Part shown: in pieces, positions 44,650 through 56,077 of the stretch
How positions within the stretch are numbered: the first letter of the stretch is position 1
Layout of the letters: each line of letters starts with the position of its first letter
NCBI GenBank assembly: GCA_029931535.1
Contig: JAQPZY010001581.1
Coordinates: 2,952,501-3,016,500, forward strand
Direction of reading: 5' to 3'
DNA length: 64,000 nt
Source: Margaritifera margaritifera
Taxonomy: Eukaryota; Mollusca; Bivalvia; Unionida; Margaritiferidae
Translations under genes and position numbers: made by a program
The notes under the pieces: generated by a model
Databases searched by the model: none
What the model saw: only the letters and a program-made list of their open reading frames with translations
What the model was told of the DNA's origin: nothing

Positions 44650-46800
44650 TAGCTTCACTGATCATAGACCAGAAGAGCTTATGGGATGGTCATTCGTCCG
44701 TACGTTAGCACAAGTTTGTTATCACTACTCCTCCTAAACTACCTAGAGGATTGCCATGAAACTTTATACACACATTCATCCCATGGTCGGGTTGGCCCTA
44801 AATGAAAATGGTGCTGCTTTGACAGCCAATATGGCCACTACAGTGGCCATCTTGAAAATCTTGCTCTCAGTACTCCTTCTTAATGGATGGTCATATCAAC
44901 AGGGGGTTTTCACTAAAAGACTTTTTATGATGTCTTGTTGGTCCTAAATAAAAATGGTACCGATCTGACGTTAAGTATGACCACCATGGTGGCCTTCTTG
45001 AAAAGCTTATTATCGCTGCTTCTTCTTGATGGACGGTCATATCAACATGGGTTTTTCACTAAAAGACTTCTTATGATGGCTAACTGGTCCTAATAAAAAT
45101 TATGCCTATCTGACATCCAATATGGCCACCACAGCAGTCATCTTTGTTGTCTCTCCATCCGTTAACACAAGTTTGTCATCATCACTAGTTTAAACTACTA
45201 GGAGGATGCCATGTAACTTTACACACACATTCATCAGATGATCTAGTTGGTCCTAAATACAAATGGTTCTGCTTGGACATCCAATATGGCTGCCACAGTA
45301 GCCATCTTACATATTTTTTATCTCTACTCATCTGAATGGATGGTCATATCAGCATGGGGTTTCCACTAAAAGACTTCTTATGATGTCTAGTTGGTCCTAA
45401 ATCAAAATGGTGCTGATGTGACATTAAATATGGCCACTATGGCAGCCATCTTTAAAATCTTGTTATCGCTACTCCTCCTACATGAATGGTCATATCAACA
45501 TGGGGTTTTCAATTAAGACTTCTTAGATGTCTAGTTGGTCCTAAATGAAAATGGTACTGATCTGACATCCAATATGGCCACCATGGCAGCCATCTTGAAA
45601 ATCTTATCACAGCTCCACCTTAATAGAAGTCATATTGATGTGGGGTTTTTACCAAAAGACTTCTTATGATGTCCAGTTCATCTTATATGAAAGTGGTGCA
45701 GATCTGACATCCAATATGACTGCCACACAGAGACCATCATGAAAATCTTGCTATCACTACTCCTTCTGAATGGAAAGTCATCTTGACATGGGTTTTCACA
45801 AAAAGACTTCTTATAATGTCTAGTTGGTCCTTAATGAAAATGGTGCCAATGCAAGGTCCAATATGTCACACACTGGCCATATTGAATGGATCATATCAAC
45901 ATGAAGTTTTCACTAAAAGACTTCTTATGATGTCTAATTGGTCCTAAAAAAAAATGGTACCGATCTGACATCCAATATGGCAGCCACAACAGCCATCTTG
46001 AAAATCTTGTTACCACTTCTCCTCCTGAATGGAAAGTCATCATGACATGGATTTTCACCAGAAGACTTCTTATGATGTCTAGTTGGTCCTAAATGAAAAT
46101 GGTGCCAATGTGAGATCCAGTACGATTGCCACAGTGGCCAGCTTGAAAATCTTGTTATCACTACTACTCCAGAATGGAATGTCATATTGATATGGTGTTT
46201 TCACCAGAAGACTTCTTATGATGTCTAGTTAGTCCTAAATGAAAATGGTGCTAATCTGATGTCTAATATGACTGCCACAGTGGCCAGCTTGAAAATCTTT
46301 TTATCACTACTTCTACCGAATGAATGCTCATATCAGCATGGGGTTTTCCTTAAAAGACTTTGTATAATGTTTTGTTGATTCCGAATTAAAATGGTGCTGA
46401 TCTGACATCCAGTATGCAGCCATCTTGAAAATCTTGTTATCTCTACTCCTCCCAAATGAATGGCTATATCAGCATGGTTTTTGACCAATAGACTTCTTAT
46501 GATACCTAACTGGCCCTAAATGAAAATTGTGCCAGTCGTACATCCAATATGGCTGCCAAGATGACTGTCTTGAAAATCTTGTTGTCACTACTCCCCTTGG
46601 ATGGATGATCATTATGACATAGGGTTTTCACCAAAAGACTTCTAATGATGTCTACTTTGTTCCTAAGTGAAAATGGTGCCAATCTGACATCCAGTATGTG
46701 CATCACAGCAGCTAATTTGAAAATTGCTGAAGAATATCAGAGATGGTTTCAACGCTCAGCATTTGAAAGGAAGAAATGGTCTTTTCTTGAATTCCTGGAA
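44650..46800 (+). mobile_element. Tandem-array element, family 3, copy 4
   Basis: Complete order. The leader 44650-44790 ('AGCTTCACTGATCATAGACC', 'AGAGCTTATGGGATGGTC') is followed by about 13 units with 'GACTTCTTATGATGTCTAGT' every ~140-149 bp. The tail from ~46723 has 'GCTGAAGAATATCAGAGATG' and 'TGAATTCCTGGAAATTATTT'. A leader fragment also recurs inside at ~45150. It has the most units of the four copies. Confidence 0.8.
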
Positions 46801-47606
46801 ATTATTTTTGTCCAGTTAAGCATAGTAGAAACTGAACATAGCAATCACTTTGGCATCCATGTGTGTGACCATATATTGGTATGCCCCTTCACACACACAC
46901 ACACTAATTAACCTGAATGTTTTTACATTTTTAATACTTAAGTAATGTGGTCAGTTTCTCAAGTACAGTTGACAACAGTGTCATGTTACTTGGTATCTGG
47001 ATACAGACTGATGTGTACAGCACCAATTTATCAAAAGTTTGGAGGCAGGCTCAACATGCAGGTCATGGCTAACGTATTGCTGCATCCATTGTATTGTTAC
47101 AATCAGTCAGGTCATAGTTTAAAATTTTCTTTAAATTTGATGTAAATATAGACTTTTGAATATATTTTGATGAGAAAATTATGGTTGGATCATTATGGAT
47201 TATATGTATTACAGACAGGTACATGTACACAAATTAATATTTGGAAAAATGACAAGAGTTGGTAATGTTTAAAAATTATTCAGTTATTTCACCTATTCAT
47301 TGGCTCTTCTAATTTGTAATTTTACAACATACATATATATACCTTTGTAGACTTTTATTAATCAGGTTTCAGACATAACTTTATATGCTTTTTATCATTG
47401 TCATGTAGAATACAGTACATATATCATTCAGTCTCAAAATAGTTTGTCTTAATAAAATGTTTTTTATTTATAAACAAGATAGAATTTGTCATTTTATGGA
47501 GATAGTATAAAAGAATATAAGAGATTTGCTGAGATTTTCTCTGTGATTGTTTTAGTTTTAATATTTATAGTCGATAAATATATTTAGCTGATCAGATGTA
47601 ATTGCC
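46801..47606. other. Intergenic, no recognised element
   Basis: AT-rich. A short CA run at 46892-46904. Nothing else. Confidence 0.5.
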
Positions 47607-47888
47607 ACATGGTATTTCGACACATGTTGGAATGTTCAGCACATGCTATTTCAACAAATGTTGGAATGTTCAGCACTCGCTATTTCAACAAATGTTGGAA
47701 TGTTCAGCACTCGCTATTTCAACAAATTTGGAATGGTCAGCACATGCTATTTCAACAAATGTTGGAATATTCAGCAGATGCTGTTTCAACAAACGTTGGA
47801 ATGTTCAGCAGATGCTGTTTCAACAAATGTTGGAATGTTCAGCAGATACTGTTTCAACAAACGTTGGAATGTTTAGCACATGTGTTTA
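47607..47888. repeat. 34-bp minisatellite, eight units
   Basis: The unit contains 'GTTGGAATGTTCAGCA' and 'GCTATTTCAACAAAT'. Since 34 is not a multiple of 3 and no frame has a stop, all three + frames are open here. The ORFs are an artefact of the repeat. Confidence 0.9.
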
Positions 47889-48180
47889 AACATATCTACT
47901 ATGAAGTTTCATAATCAAAAATTAGGGACTTCCAGCTTCTGCAAGTTTGATTGATTTTAGCTATTAAAAGCAAGTAAAGTAAATTTGTTATGTCTGGTAT
48001 ATTAACACATGGCATAAGCTCAATAGAGCTTTTGTACGAACTCTAGCACAGTAAGTAATCATGTTTTTCTAAAGGTAATAAAGCTTTGTTAATCTTTACT
48101 ACTCTGTTTTCATTTTTTGAAACATATGTCTTTACCCCTGTTTGACAGATTGGGTCATCAAGAATAGAAAATCTCTCTGT

Positions 48181-48232
48181 CATCTCTCTCTCTCTCTGAC
48201 TCTCTGTCTGTCTCTCTCTCTCAACAAAATGG
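48181..48232. repeat. (TC)n microsatellite
   Basis: Imperfect CT/TCTG run. Confidence 0.85.
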
Positions 48233-48299
48233 ATAAACTGAAATAGGAAGTTGAAGTCCAGAGTACCTACTTTGTTTTAATTGATCATTCATCCAGTTA

Positions 48300-48514
48300 C
48301 CGTACATACTCGCTTATAAGCAAGTCCAACTGCAAATTGCACATATCTAGATCTACCACACATAATGCAATGGCAGATCTGGGTCTGTGCAGTTTGTTTG
48401 GAGTAGTCAGTAGAACAAACAACATAGACCCTGATCTGCTGGTGCATTATGCAATGACAAATCAGGATCTATGTTGTTTGCAGTTGGACTCCACTTGTAA
48501 ACGAGTATATACAG
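48300..48514 (+). mobile_element. Two-hairpin MITE, copy 7 (A-B), 215 bp
   Basis: Ends CCGTACATACTCG and CGAGTATATACAG. TA is kept on the left and mutated to TG on the right. A then B. This is the only copy outside the ATXN3 coding span. Confidence 0.87.
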
Positions 48515-48676
48515 TGCATTTTGTGTCTGTTAGTTTTCAAGCACTATTGAGGGTCATTCATGTTCATTCAATACATTTCTATTTTCTAAAGTTCACTAAT
48601 TTGTATGCATACCAGTACTTATTTTCAGTGTTTTTTATTTATCATTTTGTGTCATTGAAATGTTAGAAATACAACT

Positions 48677-48779
<103 letters not shown>

Positions 48780-48999
48780 CTTGTTGGTAACATGTGGAAA
48801 AATCCATTGATGCAAGTGGCTACCTTTTAAGTAAAGGATATCCATAATTTGCATTATTGTTGGGGTTTTTTCTTCTTTGTATCTAACTATCACTTGTATT
48901 TTTCTAGCATGGCCAAAAAAACAACATTTTGTATATGCTGTCCATAAGGTGAAGCATAGTATGTTACGATGTTGTTCATTCATCTGTCTTACCAATTTC

Positions 49000-49580
49000 A
49001 TTTTTTCATAATAACTCCAGCTCTCAACCGTTTACAATTACCAAACTTTGGGGATAGCTTGCACTTGGGGTAAGAAATCTATCAATTTCGGGTCAAAGGT
49101 ACAAGGTCAAGGTCACTGTAACTGAAAGAATAAAAAAAAAGGTTTCTGCACAAAACTTTCACTTATCAGCCATGTACTATCACCAAAGTTTATGGATTAC
49201 TTAAACGTTTGGCAAGAAAGAAGCCAATTGATTTTGTGGTCAGAAGGTCAGAGGTCAAGGTCACGTTGTTTTCTGCATAATAACTTTAACACCTTGAGCA
49301 GAGTTTGTGCAGGGCATGCACTTAAGGCATGGAAGAGGCCTATTGATTTTGGGATCAAAGATCAAGGTCATTGTAGCTCAAGAAAAATGGGTTTTGCAGA
49401 ATAACCTTTGCTCTAGAGTAAGATCCTTGACGAAACTTTTTGTGGATGACTTGCACTTAAGGTAATAAAGAAATCTATAGATTCTGTAATCTAAAGGTCA
49501 GCGGTCACAGTCATGGAATGTCTAATAAGAAAATAATAGCTTCTGCACATTAAGTTTAGTTCAAGACCGCATACCCTGAC
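49000..49580 (+). repeat. Diverged array with 'GGTCAAGGTCAC' landmark
   Basis: About four units share 'TCATAATAACT', 'TTTGGGGATAGCTTGCACTT' and 'GTCAAAGGTCAAGGTCAC'-type sequence near 49095, 49245, 49350 and 49495 (steps of 106-149 bp). Similar 'GGTCAAAGGTC' pieces lie at 43.15-43.3 kb. Probably another array-type element. Confidence 0.6.
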
Positions 49581-49660
49581 CAAAGGTTGAGGACACTGAG
49601 ACCCCTTGATACATACTCTCCCATGCGAACCATAGCATACTAGTATTTACATAGAGGACT

Positions 49661-49917
49661 ATTAAACACGGGGCGGGCGTATAATGTGACGTTGACGGTA
49701 CTCTTGTAGAACATTTGTAGAAGTATGCGTTGTATAGAGTTTACATACATAGCTCGTATTTTTGGTCCAACTCGCCCGAGTTGAAAACAAAATATAGCCA
49801 TCTCTTCCGACGGCAACGGCATTGACAGTTTTGTAAAGGTTTTGGCCAGAGATTTTATTTTCATGTGAATGGGGCACGACAAGCATGCAGGTCCTGACCT
49901 CCATCTTGTTAATGAAG
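49661..49917 (-). CDS. Possible unique coding exon (unknown gene)
   Basis: A minus-strand frame from an ATG near 49904 ('MEVRTCMLVVPHSH') continues with 'NAVAVGRDGYILFSTRASWT' to a stop near 49666. It is richer in CpG than its surroundings, lies in non-repetitive DNA, and the 'VAVGRDGYILF' pattern is protein-like (reminiscent of a beta-propeller strand). I found no convincing splice donor and recognise no family. It could be a first exon, a relic or chance. Confidence 0.28.
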
Positions 49918-49959
49918 AACAAACGAAAAATATCATACGTCCCAATAAAAAAGATATGG

Positions 49960-52155
49960 TAACAAGTTATAAATTGTATTCAAGAACATCCAGTGCAGCT
50001 TCGGTGCTATTGTACATTGATGTCCAATGATTCTGAAACCACCTTAGAACTGAAAGAGATGCTCATCTCATTAAAATCCCGTTTTATTCTATTTTGATAC
50101 CTCTAAATCTCAGATTGTTTACCTATCTGCCACATAATTAACTGGATCAATTGCAGGCCATCATTTGATTTTACACAATCTAGCATATAATTTATTGTTT
50201 GGTGGGGTGTTTGTTTGTTTTTTTGTTTTTTCTTTCTTCAGGAAATCTCTTTCCGATTTATTTAGTTGCCTTCATCTTCTTTTAGGGCCAAAAATATCAT
50301 TGTAAAGTGTCTTGTTTAAATCAAATAACTGCAGTTATAGAAAAAATCTTTCATTTATTTCTCGGTGTTTGATACTAAAACCTATGAAAAGGTCGATATC
50401 CACTACCGACGAGTAATTAAAAACATGTAGTAACTGAATACACTGTGTCAGTGCATAACAAATCGTGTTTATTATAGTGTAAGATTTACGTGGTAGATTT
50501 ACCATTTTAGATCTATTGAGAGGCACAGACAGTACTTAATCTTTCTCATTGTATGATGCTTTATTAATCGTGATGCCATGGACTCAACATTTTTCATCAT
50601 TGTGCCCCTGTCAATATGCAACTTTGAAAGCAAATATTACCTTTGTTATGATTTTAATGCATTGCTATCGATTACATTTTCTGACTAGCATACATTTAAA
50701 TTTATTTGTCTATTTATTGCTGAAACGAAGATTTACACGGGAATCGTTAGTCATTATGCAAAGATCGAGACATGGAGGGAAATTCGTCGAGACTTGTAGT
50801 TATTTCCGGACTACATGTCATCAATTTACAGAGGCACTGATGAAATGTCTTATAAGAAATCTATCGACAGAAATAATGGGGGGGGGGTCATTTTTTTTTC
50901 ACTATGCATAGTAACCAAACAGTATGAGAAGTCATCGTCATGAGTAGATCCTTTATACGAAGTAGTCTCGTCGATCCAAACCGTGCTGAAAAAAATGTAG
51001 GATAAAACACGACCATCGGATAAACGTAATTGATTTTTCTTCACATTCGTTTACTCGTTACAACTTATGTCGTTGCTTTAATACGAAACCAGATTAAACG
51101 GAAGTTTGATTAACATGTCTAGACTGTAATTGATAAATATGTCATAAAATTGAAGATAAATATTTTGAATATTTTGTACCATAAATAGCCGTAGGCTTCA
51201 TTGTTAGGTTGGTATGTACTTGAACATTTCACATTCGGTTCAGGGTAGTTTTATATTACAATAACCTCTTCCATAATCCGGTCAAAAATGGCTAGTTTTG
51301 GGCGTTTTAGTGGCGACATCTGTTTCAGATAGCGAACTTTTACTTGCCAGCTGAGTATAGTTGTTTTACACATGCACGTGCTCGGGTTTGTCACGTGAGC
51401 TGCAGTAGGTAAAGATGGAGGTAAGATCATGTCGCTTACCATGGATTGTCATGAGCAGTAAACTGTATATCTTTTTATAACTATTTAGATCTATTACAAG
51501 CATCAACATATTAATATAGCTCTTGTGGGAGGTGGGATGGGATATTATTTAATTAATCAATAATGTGATTGATTAAACAAGAACAACAACCATAGGTTTC
51601 GCCCTCGCTGACACTAACAGCAACCATATCAGGCCTATGGGTTTCCTCAACCTTTATGTATAAAAGTTTTAAAACACTCCTCTATCATAATACTCAAAAG
51701 AATGTATTGGCATAGGTTTCAAATTACTCTAAATTGTATTGAAACTGGTATTGTACCAGTTTCAAAAGACTCCACTTTACACCAAGTTATCAACCTTTGT
51801 ATTCGACGCAAATTGGCATCATTATCATGTAAACAACATGTTTATCAGTGGAAGGATATATGTAAACCTAATAAACTATCTGCCCTTGATTTTCATATTT
51901 TTTTAATGTAGACCACGAAACTCTTTACGTTATATGATGATCCCTTGATTTATTTATACAATAGACATAATTAGTTGCATAAATAAGCGTCTGTTTATTT
52001 ATAAATGGATGTCTTAATGTGACTATTGGTACTTAGGTTCAGTAAATGCTGAAATCAAATATGTGCTTGTTGGTTGTCATAATCAACAGTTAGCTGGCTG
52101 TTTTTAAGATAAGGGGAAAAAAAACATATTCATATCAATGACTCACCCCCCACCC

Positions 52156-52159
<4 letters not shown>
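49960..52159. other. Intergenic, non-repetitive, no firm gene
   Basis: About 2.2 kb without known repeats. ORFs at 50549-50911 and 51702-51911 show no motif. Two E-boxes (51375 and 51392) precede an ATG-GAG followed by a donor-like GTAAGAT (51415-51427). A 10-bp-arm palindrome is centred at 51751. Confidence 0.4.
51740..51762. repeat. Perfect palindrome GAAACTGGTA-TTG-TACCAGTTTC
   Basis: 10-bp arms with a 3-bp loop. Could be a protein site or a chance hairpin. Confidence 0.7.

Positions 52160-52223
<64 letters not shown>
52160..52223. repeat. (TC)n microsatellite, ~32 units
   Basis: Uninterrupted TC run. Confidence 0.95.
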
Positions 52224-52228
<5 letters not shown>

Positions 52229-52489
52229 CTTTAGAATTTATCTTCATAACTAAATGCAGTCCAACCCCGTATAGTATAAAAGTCATGAACATAAACGAGT
52301 GTTTTTAATTTTTGTGAGACTCTTGTCAGAACGGAATGCAGTTGAACATTATCTATGCAAGAGATTAAACATAAATGAACTTTAATTGAGATCTGTCAGA
52401 GTTCATTTTTCAGCACAAAAAAAAAACAAAAAAACAGCAAATAAGCAAACATCATGTACAATATCCAAATTTCAACTAAGGTAGGCCGC

Positions 52490-52690
52490 TTTTGTAAAAT
52501 TGCTACTGCGCAGCTAGAAATGACGTCATCATTACATTCACGCTCCTCGCAGTCCATACCTTTTTCGAATATATCGCTGCAGTAACGATGTTTTCACCAC
52601 TACGTCATCTAAGCCTTAGTATGAGGCGCCAGAGCAGACGACAAAAGTTGGACCAATGAGAAAGTAGCAGTTTAAATCTCAATTTCGCAT
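52490..52690. promoter_or_regulatory. Possible promoter-like block (CRE, CCAAT)
   Basis: A perfect CRE palindrome TGACGTCA (52521-52528) and a CCAAT box (52653-52657) lie in a locally CpG-richer stretch. No downstream gene was recognised, so the role is uncertain. Confidence 0.3.
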
Positions 52691-52909
52691 GTTGCGTCAA
52701 ATTGTTTTGTGTGGAAAGTTCCATTTCATATGTCAAGTTTTTACATTTTATTAGTTGAATTACACAAAGGTGGTTGAAAATTTAATTTCCTTTATCGAAG
52801 TTTTAGATTGTAACCTTTGCAATTACACAGCGGTGGTTTCAATTTCAATGTTGTATATCGAGAATTCCAATTTCACACGTTGACTCAAATTGTTTGTTTT
52901 GTTTGTGTT

Positions 52910-53180
52910 CATATGTCCATAAATTCCCATAGACATTGTGTTATGTCCATAAATTCCCATAGGTATGCAAGACCTTGTGTTATGTCCATAAATTCCCATA
53001 GGTATGCAAGACCTTGTGTTATGTCCATAAATTCCCATAGGTATGCAAGACATTGTGTTATGTCTATAAATTCCCATAGGTATGCAAGACATTGTGTTAT
53101 GTCCATAAATTCCCATAGGTATGCAAGACATTGTGTTATGTCCATAAATTCCCATAGGTATGCAAGACATTGTGTTATGT
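52910..53180. repeat. 39-bp minisatellite, seven units
   Basis: The unit starts 'TTATGTCCATAAATTCCCAT' and ends 'GCAAGACATTGTG'; the first unit is shorter. 39 bp is 13 codons, so one + frame and two minus frames are open through the array. The unit is near-identical between copies, so expansion was recent. Confidence 0.9.
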
Positions 53181-53639
53181 TTACCCTCATATTTACTCTT
53201 ACACCTTTTTTATTCTGTGTGATGATGATTACGTTACATGTATTTTACAAGACTGCCATGGGATGACTATCTCACTCATGATCTAAAAAAACTGCCTAAA
53301 CAATGTCTCAAATGAGTTTTATTATGTTTATAATTTTTTAAAATGTCATAGATGAAATCCCTATAATGAGAGGCAGCTTGAATTCCATTAAATAGATTAA
53401 GTGGCTTCTGTTTAGCTTTTGGTTTAGGTCAGTTCCTCTGGCATTGTTAGTCCTAGAGTAACAACTGTGTATTTATATGCATCTCGGTGAGTACCACAAA
53501 TACAAAATAAAGTAGATCGTTATGATCTTCTTTTTAAGCCTTCAGTGCTTCACTAAAAACTTTCCGAACCCATGCTAGTGGGAAGCGAAACAAAGCATTC
53601 ACTTTTCCGACGACGGCTTCTGCGTGCGTTGTCAACAGT

Positions 53640-54030
53640 TAAGGTTTTTGTTCATTTTTTTTACAATTTGCGTAGATTTCCTACACTCCTTCAAAGTTTC
53701 TTATCGTATTTGGCATGAATCAATATGAATCTAAGACAGTTCATCCTATAACATGCTCAGTAGTCCCCTTTACTTTGGTTCCAGGACACAGAACATTTGC
53801 ATTAAGGTTTTGGTTTGTTTTTTCATTGCTAATATTTCATAAACTCCTCGATAGATTCTCATCATACTTGGCATTCATCATTATGAAGCTAAGACAGTTT
53901 ATTCTACAACAAGCTTGTTCACCCCTATGGCATAGGAGACAAGGCCACAGTCATGTAAAGTTTACATTAGGTTTTAGTTGTCAAGTGTTTACATTTGTTT
54001 ATATTTAATAAATTCCTTGATGGATTTGTT
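53640..54030. repeat. Diverged ~160-bp repeat pair
   Basis: 'TTGGCATGAATCAATATGAA' / 'TCTAAGACAGTTCATCCTAT' near 53710 recurs as 'TTGGCATTCATCATTATGAA' / 'GCTAAGACAGTTTATTCTAC' near 53870. A third weak copy starts near 54005. Confidence 0.6.
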
Positions 54031-54149
54031 CATACAAGAAATATGAGTAGCAATTTGGGGCACTTGGGCCCATAACGGGAATTAACATTACGCCGTAGAT
54101 TACATTGGGGGGGGGGGGGACACTCATGGACACAACGGGAATTTAACAT

Positions 54150-54724
54150 TACGACTCCATTTTGAAAACCTATACTATACCATCAACACGCTGTATGTCG
54201 TGACCGATATTCATTCATCTAATATCCAGCACCCGACACTATAATATTAACACGCCGTGTGTAGTGACCAATACCCCACTCTTACTATCCAACACACCGC
54301 GTGTAGTGACCAATACCTTTCACTTACTATCTAACACGACGTGTGTAGTGACCAATACCCCACACTATACCATCAACACTGTGTAGTGACCAACATTTAG
54401 TTATCCAATATCCAACAACCCGCCTTGTATCATCCAATACCACAAATATACTATCCAAAAAGCCGTGTATAGTGACCAACACCCAGTCATCTACTACCGC
54501 ACCCCACATTACATCATCAACACGTAGTGTTTAGTGACCGATACCCCTACTTACTATCCAACACGACGTGTGTAGTGACCAATACCCCACACTATACCAT
54601 CAACACACCGTGTGTAGTGACCAACACCCAGTCATATACTATCAAACATACCATATTATACCATCAACACGCCGTGTGTATCGACCAATACCCAAAACTT
54701 ACTCTCCAACACGTGTAGTGACCA
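54150..54724. repeat. Minisatellite outside the left Polinton inverted repeat
   Basis: Irregular units of about 50-60 bp contain 'CGTGTGTAGTGACCAATACC', 'ACTTACTATCCAACAC' and 'ATACCATCAACAC'. They are the inverse of the array at 59.53-60.66 kb. Confidence 0.85.
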
Positions 54725-55490
54725 ACACTCAAAAATCACACTAAAGTGAATGCGACTAAAAGTAATGCTAAACCGGAATTTAGCGGAGACTAAAAAAAAC
54801 CCATAATATTTTATTAAAATGGTCTAGACTAAAAGTAGTACTAAAATTATGAAACTGTCAAGGAATTTAGCTGCGACTGAAAAAATCCAGAAAAATGTCA
54901 AAAGTTTGGCCTAGACTAAACGTAGTACTCAAATTCTGAAACTGTCACGGACTTTAGCGGAGACTGAAAAAATTCGGAAACATTTTAAAACATGGCCGAG
55001 ACTAAAAGTAATACTGAAATTTCTAAACTAATACGAAATTTAGCAAAGCTTTTTTTTTTTACAAAAAAATCCCTCAAAATGTAAAAAATGTGAAAAGAAT
55101 TTTACAAGCTGTAAAAAAAATTAAAGTGAAAACTATACAAATTTAAATTGTTTTTACTAATAAATTTTAAAAAATAAACAAATTATACCGAATTTAGCGA
55201 AGACTGAAAAATGTCCAGACAAAGTAAAACATTTCTATTTTTTTTTATAAAAAAATTAAATATGAAATTTAACATTTTTAGTAGCAAAATTTTACAAATT
55301 GTGAAAGATATGTATAAAAAAAGATATAATTATTAACGCCGTTTTGAGTGACCGCACCTCAGACTTACTAACCAACGAAAAAGTTAGAGTGACTAAAACC
55401 CAGTGATCTGCTATCCAACACATCATTTTTACTATACAACACCCCAGACTTACTATCCAACACGCCGTTTTTTTCCGTAAAAGTGTGTTG
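54725..55490. repeat. Polinton left inverted repeat
   Basis: It has three parts: 'GACTAAAAGTA'/'TTTAGCGGAGACTAAAAA' repeats (54740-55050), an AT-rich T/A-tract part (55050-55320) and a 'TTACTATCCAACACGCCG' part (55330-55480). The same three parts occur inverted and in mirrored order at the right end. Confidence 0.8.
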
Positions 55491-55601
55491 AGTATCTTGA
55501 CCATACTAAATGAACAAATAAATACGAAGACACACTTACGTTTTTATATATTCTCGTGAATAAGAAACACAATGAAATTTCAAAACACACCACAAAGTCC
55601 A

Positions 55602-55960
55602 TTATTTTTTTTTACAGTGTATTTCTATTTTGAATTTCTTCACTGGCATGAGTTCTGCTGTTTCTTCAACTTGTCTTGCCTTTTTCAATTTTTTGGGAAT
55701 GCGTACTTCTTCAACTTCTTCTGAAATCTCCTCCTTGTTCTCTGTTTTTTTTTTCTTCAATTTCTTGGGACACTTTGTAAACCAGTGTCCTTTTTCTTCA
55801 CATTGATAACATGTGGCTTTACTTATGTCCTTTCTCCTGACAGACATAGCAGGTATTTTGACTTTTATCACAAAAGGAGTAGCCAGATGTTTTATTGGAA
55901 GTGTACTTTCAAATGACTGTCTGTAAATCTCTGACGAGAAGTGTGATCTGTTGTGGCTCT
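55602..55960 (-). pseudogene. Zinc-knuckle protein of the Polinton region
   Basis: The minus-strand ORF 55871-55602 has a CCHC knuckle 'CYQCEEKGHWFTKC' followed by Lys-rich and Glu-rich blocks. Upstream in another frame is a second knuckle start 'CYVCQEKGHK', so a two-knuckle protein has suffered a frameshift. It is divergent to the polymerase gene, with a shared upstream region at ~55.97-56.08 kb. The role is unknown; nucleic-acid binding is likely from the motif. Confidence 0.6.
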
Positions 55961-56016
55961 TCCATCTTCACAGATTGAAACTAAATGAGTTTGTTCTCTT
56001 AGGTCGAGGGGTGCGC

Positions 56017-56028
56017 TATATATATATA
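56017..56028. promoter_or_regulatory. TATA-like run between divergent Polinton genes
   Basis: TATATATATATA lies ~50 bp before the first ATG of the polymerase fragment and ~150 bp from the minus-strand gene, in the divergent intergenic space. Confidence 0.35.
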
Positions 56029-56077
56029 GGGAGAGAGGTGAGGCCTAATCAAATCAAAATTTGAATCATCTACTGTC

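Noticed and set aside
50549..50911. 120-codon + ORF
   Set aside because: No motif, Cys/His/Phe-rich random-like composition, ends in a G/T tract; treated as chance.
54180..54725. Telomere or centromere satellite
   Set aside because: The units recur only in inverted position at the other end of the Polinton, so they belong to the element's ends.
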